A DNA stretch of 64,000 nucleotides, from positions 62,001-126,000 of the forward strand of contig KV918801.1 in the NCBI GenBank assembly GCA_002049455.2. The letters are read 5' to 3'. Both the position numbers and the translations under genes were made by a program. The notes under the pieces are model-generated. The model saw only the letters and a list, made by a program, of their open reading frames with translations. It had not been told where the DNA came from and ran no database searches. Shown in pieces: positions 61,787 to 64,000 of the stretch. The stretch's first letter is position 1; every line of letters begins with the position of its first letter. The stretch is from Porphyra umbilicalis. Lineage: Eukaryota > Rhodophyta > Bangiophyceae > Bangiales > Bangiaceae.

Positions 61787-63715
61787 CCCCGACCTTATCC
61801 GGCAAGGGGCGTTCACTGGTGGGGTCAGAAAACGTCACAGACTACGGGCATGCACCGAAAAAAACGCAGAACACGGATGCAGCGAATGAACGGCCATTGG
61901 CGCAGCAAAACGCAGCGAGTCAGTACATGTCCATATTGCATGAAGTGTACAGCGGTATTGGCGCTCGTGCAACCGTAACGTCCCACCGTGCGGACTACGG
62001 CTATCAGGGCCCTCCCTAGACCTGCCACGTGCGCACACAGTGGCGCACACTAACACAGGACATACGCTAGGCAGTACGATCGCAACAGCCAGCACCCCGC
62101 GCTGTCTACATACCTGGGCGTCCCATCCACTCCAACAACCCGGCCACACCGGCCCCCGACAATCTCCTCCACACAGTCAGCCCCAGAGCCATGGGCGCGG
62201 CGGGCGCCGCCGAACAGCGTGCACCTGTGTTCTTGTGTTGAACGCAATCCGACGGCGCCGCCGCCGCCCCACACCCCGACCTTATCCGGCAAGGGGCGCT
62301 CACTGGTGGGGTCAGAAAACGTCACTGACGACGGGCATGCACCGATAAAAACGCAGAACACGGATGCAGCGAAAAAACGGCCAATGGCACAGCAACACGC
62401 AGCGAGTCAGTACATGTCCATATTGCATGAAGTGTACAGCGGCATTGGCGCTCGTGCAACTGTACCGTCCCACCGTGCGGACTACGGCTATCAAGGCCCT
62501 CCCTAGACCTGCCACGTCCGCACACAGTGGCGCACACTAACACAGGACGTACGAAAGACAATACGATCGCAACAGCCAGCCCCCCGCGCTGTCTACATAC
62601 CTGGTCGTCCCATCGACTCCAACAACCCGGCCACACCGGCCCCCACAATCTCCTCCACACAGTCAGCCCCAGAGCCATGGGCGCGGCGGGCGCCGCCGAA
62701 CAGCGTGCACCTGTGCTCTCGTGTTGAACGCAATCCGACGGCGCCGCCGCCGCCCCACACCCCGACCTTATCCGGCGAGGGGCGCTCACTGGTGGGGTCA
62801 GAAAACGTCACAGACTACGGGCATGCACCGACAAAAACGCAGAACACGGGCAGCAGCGAATATTCGGCCATTGGCACAGCAACACGCAGCGAGTCAGTAT
62901 TGCTGATCCTCCAATTTTGTCCTCATCGGCCAAGACCGGGACTGCTTTGTAAAACAGGCCAACCATTGGTCTAGAACAGCATCAAACAGCTGTTGAGTGC
63001 GTATCTTCGACGCGCCATTGGCTCTCCAACCGCTAGGTCCGTGCAGAATCGAGATTCTCCGTTTTCTTGAGATATTCTTCCTTTCTCAGTCGTCTCATGT
63101 GGTAAAGTAGCCCAGAGCCGTGAGTTATCGAGATTTTCTTCAGGATTCTCAGATAATCTCAGAAGAACGAGTGCGCCGATTGTGCGTTTGCGGGCCGTAC
63201 GGGCACATTCTGTAAAGATGGGACCCGACATGCACTGCTGTTGCTCCTCTTGGCCAATCACAAACGTCCCTGCATTGCTGTTGCACTCCCGTTCTCTGGC
63301 GATGAGGACAAAATTGGGGGATCAGCAATACATGTCCATATTGCATGAAGTGTACAGCGGCATTGGCGCTCGTGCAACTGTACCGTCCCACCGTGCGGAC
63401 TAAGGCTATCAAGGCCCTCCCTAGACATGCCCCGTCCGCACACAGTGGCGCACACTAACACAGGACGTACGCAAGGCAATACGATCGCAACAGCCAGCAC
63501 CCCGCGCTGTCTACATACCTGGGCGTCCCATCGACTCCAACGACCCGGCCACACCGGCCCCCACAATCTCCTCCACACAGTCAGCCCCAGAGCCAGGGGC
63601 GCGGCGGGCGCCGCCGAACAGCGTGCGCCTGTGCTCTCGTGTTGAACGCAATCCGACGGCGCCGCCGCCTCCCCAAACTTCGACCTGTTCTGGCCGGGGG
63701 ATTTGACTGATGGGG
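61787..63715 (+). repeat. 486-bp satellite array, about three copies
   Basis: CCCCGACCTTATCCGGC starts units at 61787, 62274 and 62760, spacing 487 and 486. A fourth boundary with CTTCGACCTGTTCTGGCC lies near 63675, at the same spacing once the 431-bp MITE plus TA is removed. Units share GGTCAGAAAACGTCAC and TACATGTCCATATTGCATG. The array is inverted relative to 34523-35107. No coding function is evident. Confidence 0.9.
62900..63328. mobile_element. 429-bp MITE with 29-bp TIRs and TA target duplication
   Basis: The ends 62900-62928 and 63300-63328 are inverted repeats with one mismatch (start TTGCTGATCC). TA flanks both sides (62898-62899, 63329-63330), and the neighbouring satellite units show the uninterrupted site CAGTACATGTCC. 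This is a Tc1/mariner-style footprint. There is no coding capacity. Confidence 0.9.
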
Positions 63716-64000
63716 TCAGAGAATGTCACAGGTTTCGGGAATGCCAAGATAGTAGAGCATTTGATGGGCAGCCGTACACAATGCAGATCGCCGAGCGAGT
63801 ACCAAAGTGTCAGTTATTCCGCGCGTTGTTCGTCCTACGGTATGGTGGCTGTGGAAGTGTGCTTACTCGCTCGTGCGGGCTGCGTGGGCGCCAGAACAAG
63901 GCCCGTCCGGCCGCCACGTCAGCCTTTTTTACTCAAGCGGTGACTCACCGAAGACCGGTGCAGATGCATCCCTCCCTCTTCCGTACAGACCGCACCCGAC
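63716..64000. other. Right edge, no gene seen
   Basis: The first bases still resemble the satellite boundary (GGGGTCAGAGAATGTCACAGG). After that I see no repeat or convincing coding frame. Confidence 0.4.

Noticed and set aside
61787-63715. Short ORFs repeated in each satellite unit
   Set aside because: They recur only because the satellite recurs. They are not conserved in frame between units and have no start context.

Overview
The window is nuclear DNA of a very GC-rich eukaryote. Three things support this: spliceosomal introns with GT...AG ends and pyrimidine-rich 3' splice sites (28877-29115, 33019-33210, 22866-23141), LTR retrotransposons of both the Ty1/copia and chromodomain Ty3/gypsy types, and DNA transposons with inverted ends. 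Base composition, long C/G homopolymers and intron style suggest a unicellular alga or protist, but the sequence does not fix the lineage. Nothing looks prokaryotic, organellar or CRISPR-like. Most long open frames are by-products of GC richness.

Layout. 1-28190 is dominated by an inverted segmental duplication. The left arm is 1-606 plus 16971-18262, the right arm 26112-28190. The left arm is split by one 16.4-kb insertion, 607-16970, with 30-bp inverted ends beginning CAGTGGTG. The right arm keeps the unoccupied site near 27566-27578, which shows that the insertion is one mobile unit. It carries two leftward genes (2178-4211, 5242-6291) and two rightward genes (8019-9983, 11436-16253). The last encodes a 1605-residue protein with transposase-like acidic motifs. 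This giant multi-gene transposon is the best candidate for an undescribed system. Between the arms lies a gene with repeated winged-helix-like domains (22307-26758), broken in frame at homopolymers, and the right arm contains a perfect 62-bp fold-back palindrome (27112-27245).

28431-36320 holds a two-exon gene for an unknown secreted or membrane protein, a less GC-rich stretch with small inverted-repeat elements, a two-exon zinc-knuckle gene, and a decayed KDZ-like transposase gene interrupted by a 484-bp satellite. 36320-44167 is mostly low-complexity DNA with a broken serine dehydratase gene (40777-41905, minus) and an alanine-rich repeat protein.

44168-55463 is a nest of retroelements. 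A chromodomain gypsy element (plus strand) is split inside its protease by a complete-ended copia element (46857-51659, minus strand, 545-bp LTRs). An opposite-orientation solo copy of the copia LTR truncates gypsy gag. Both elements are defective. Nearly every premature stop fits a C-to-T change on the coding strand. Downstream are a large antisense ORF (55706-58288), a broken minus-strand secreted-protein gene, a multi-piece unknown gene, and a 486-bp satellite array (61787-63715) with a TA-flanked MITE.
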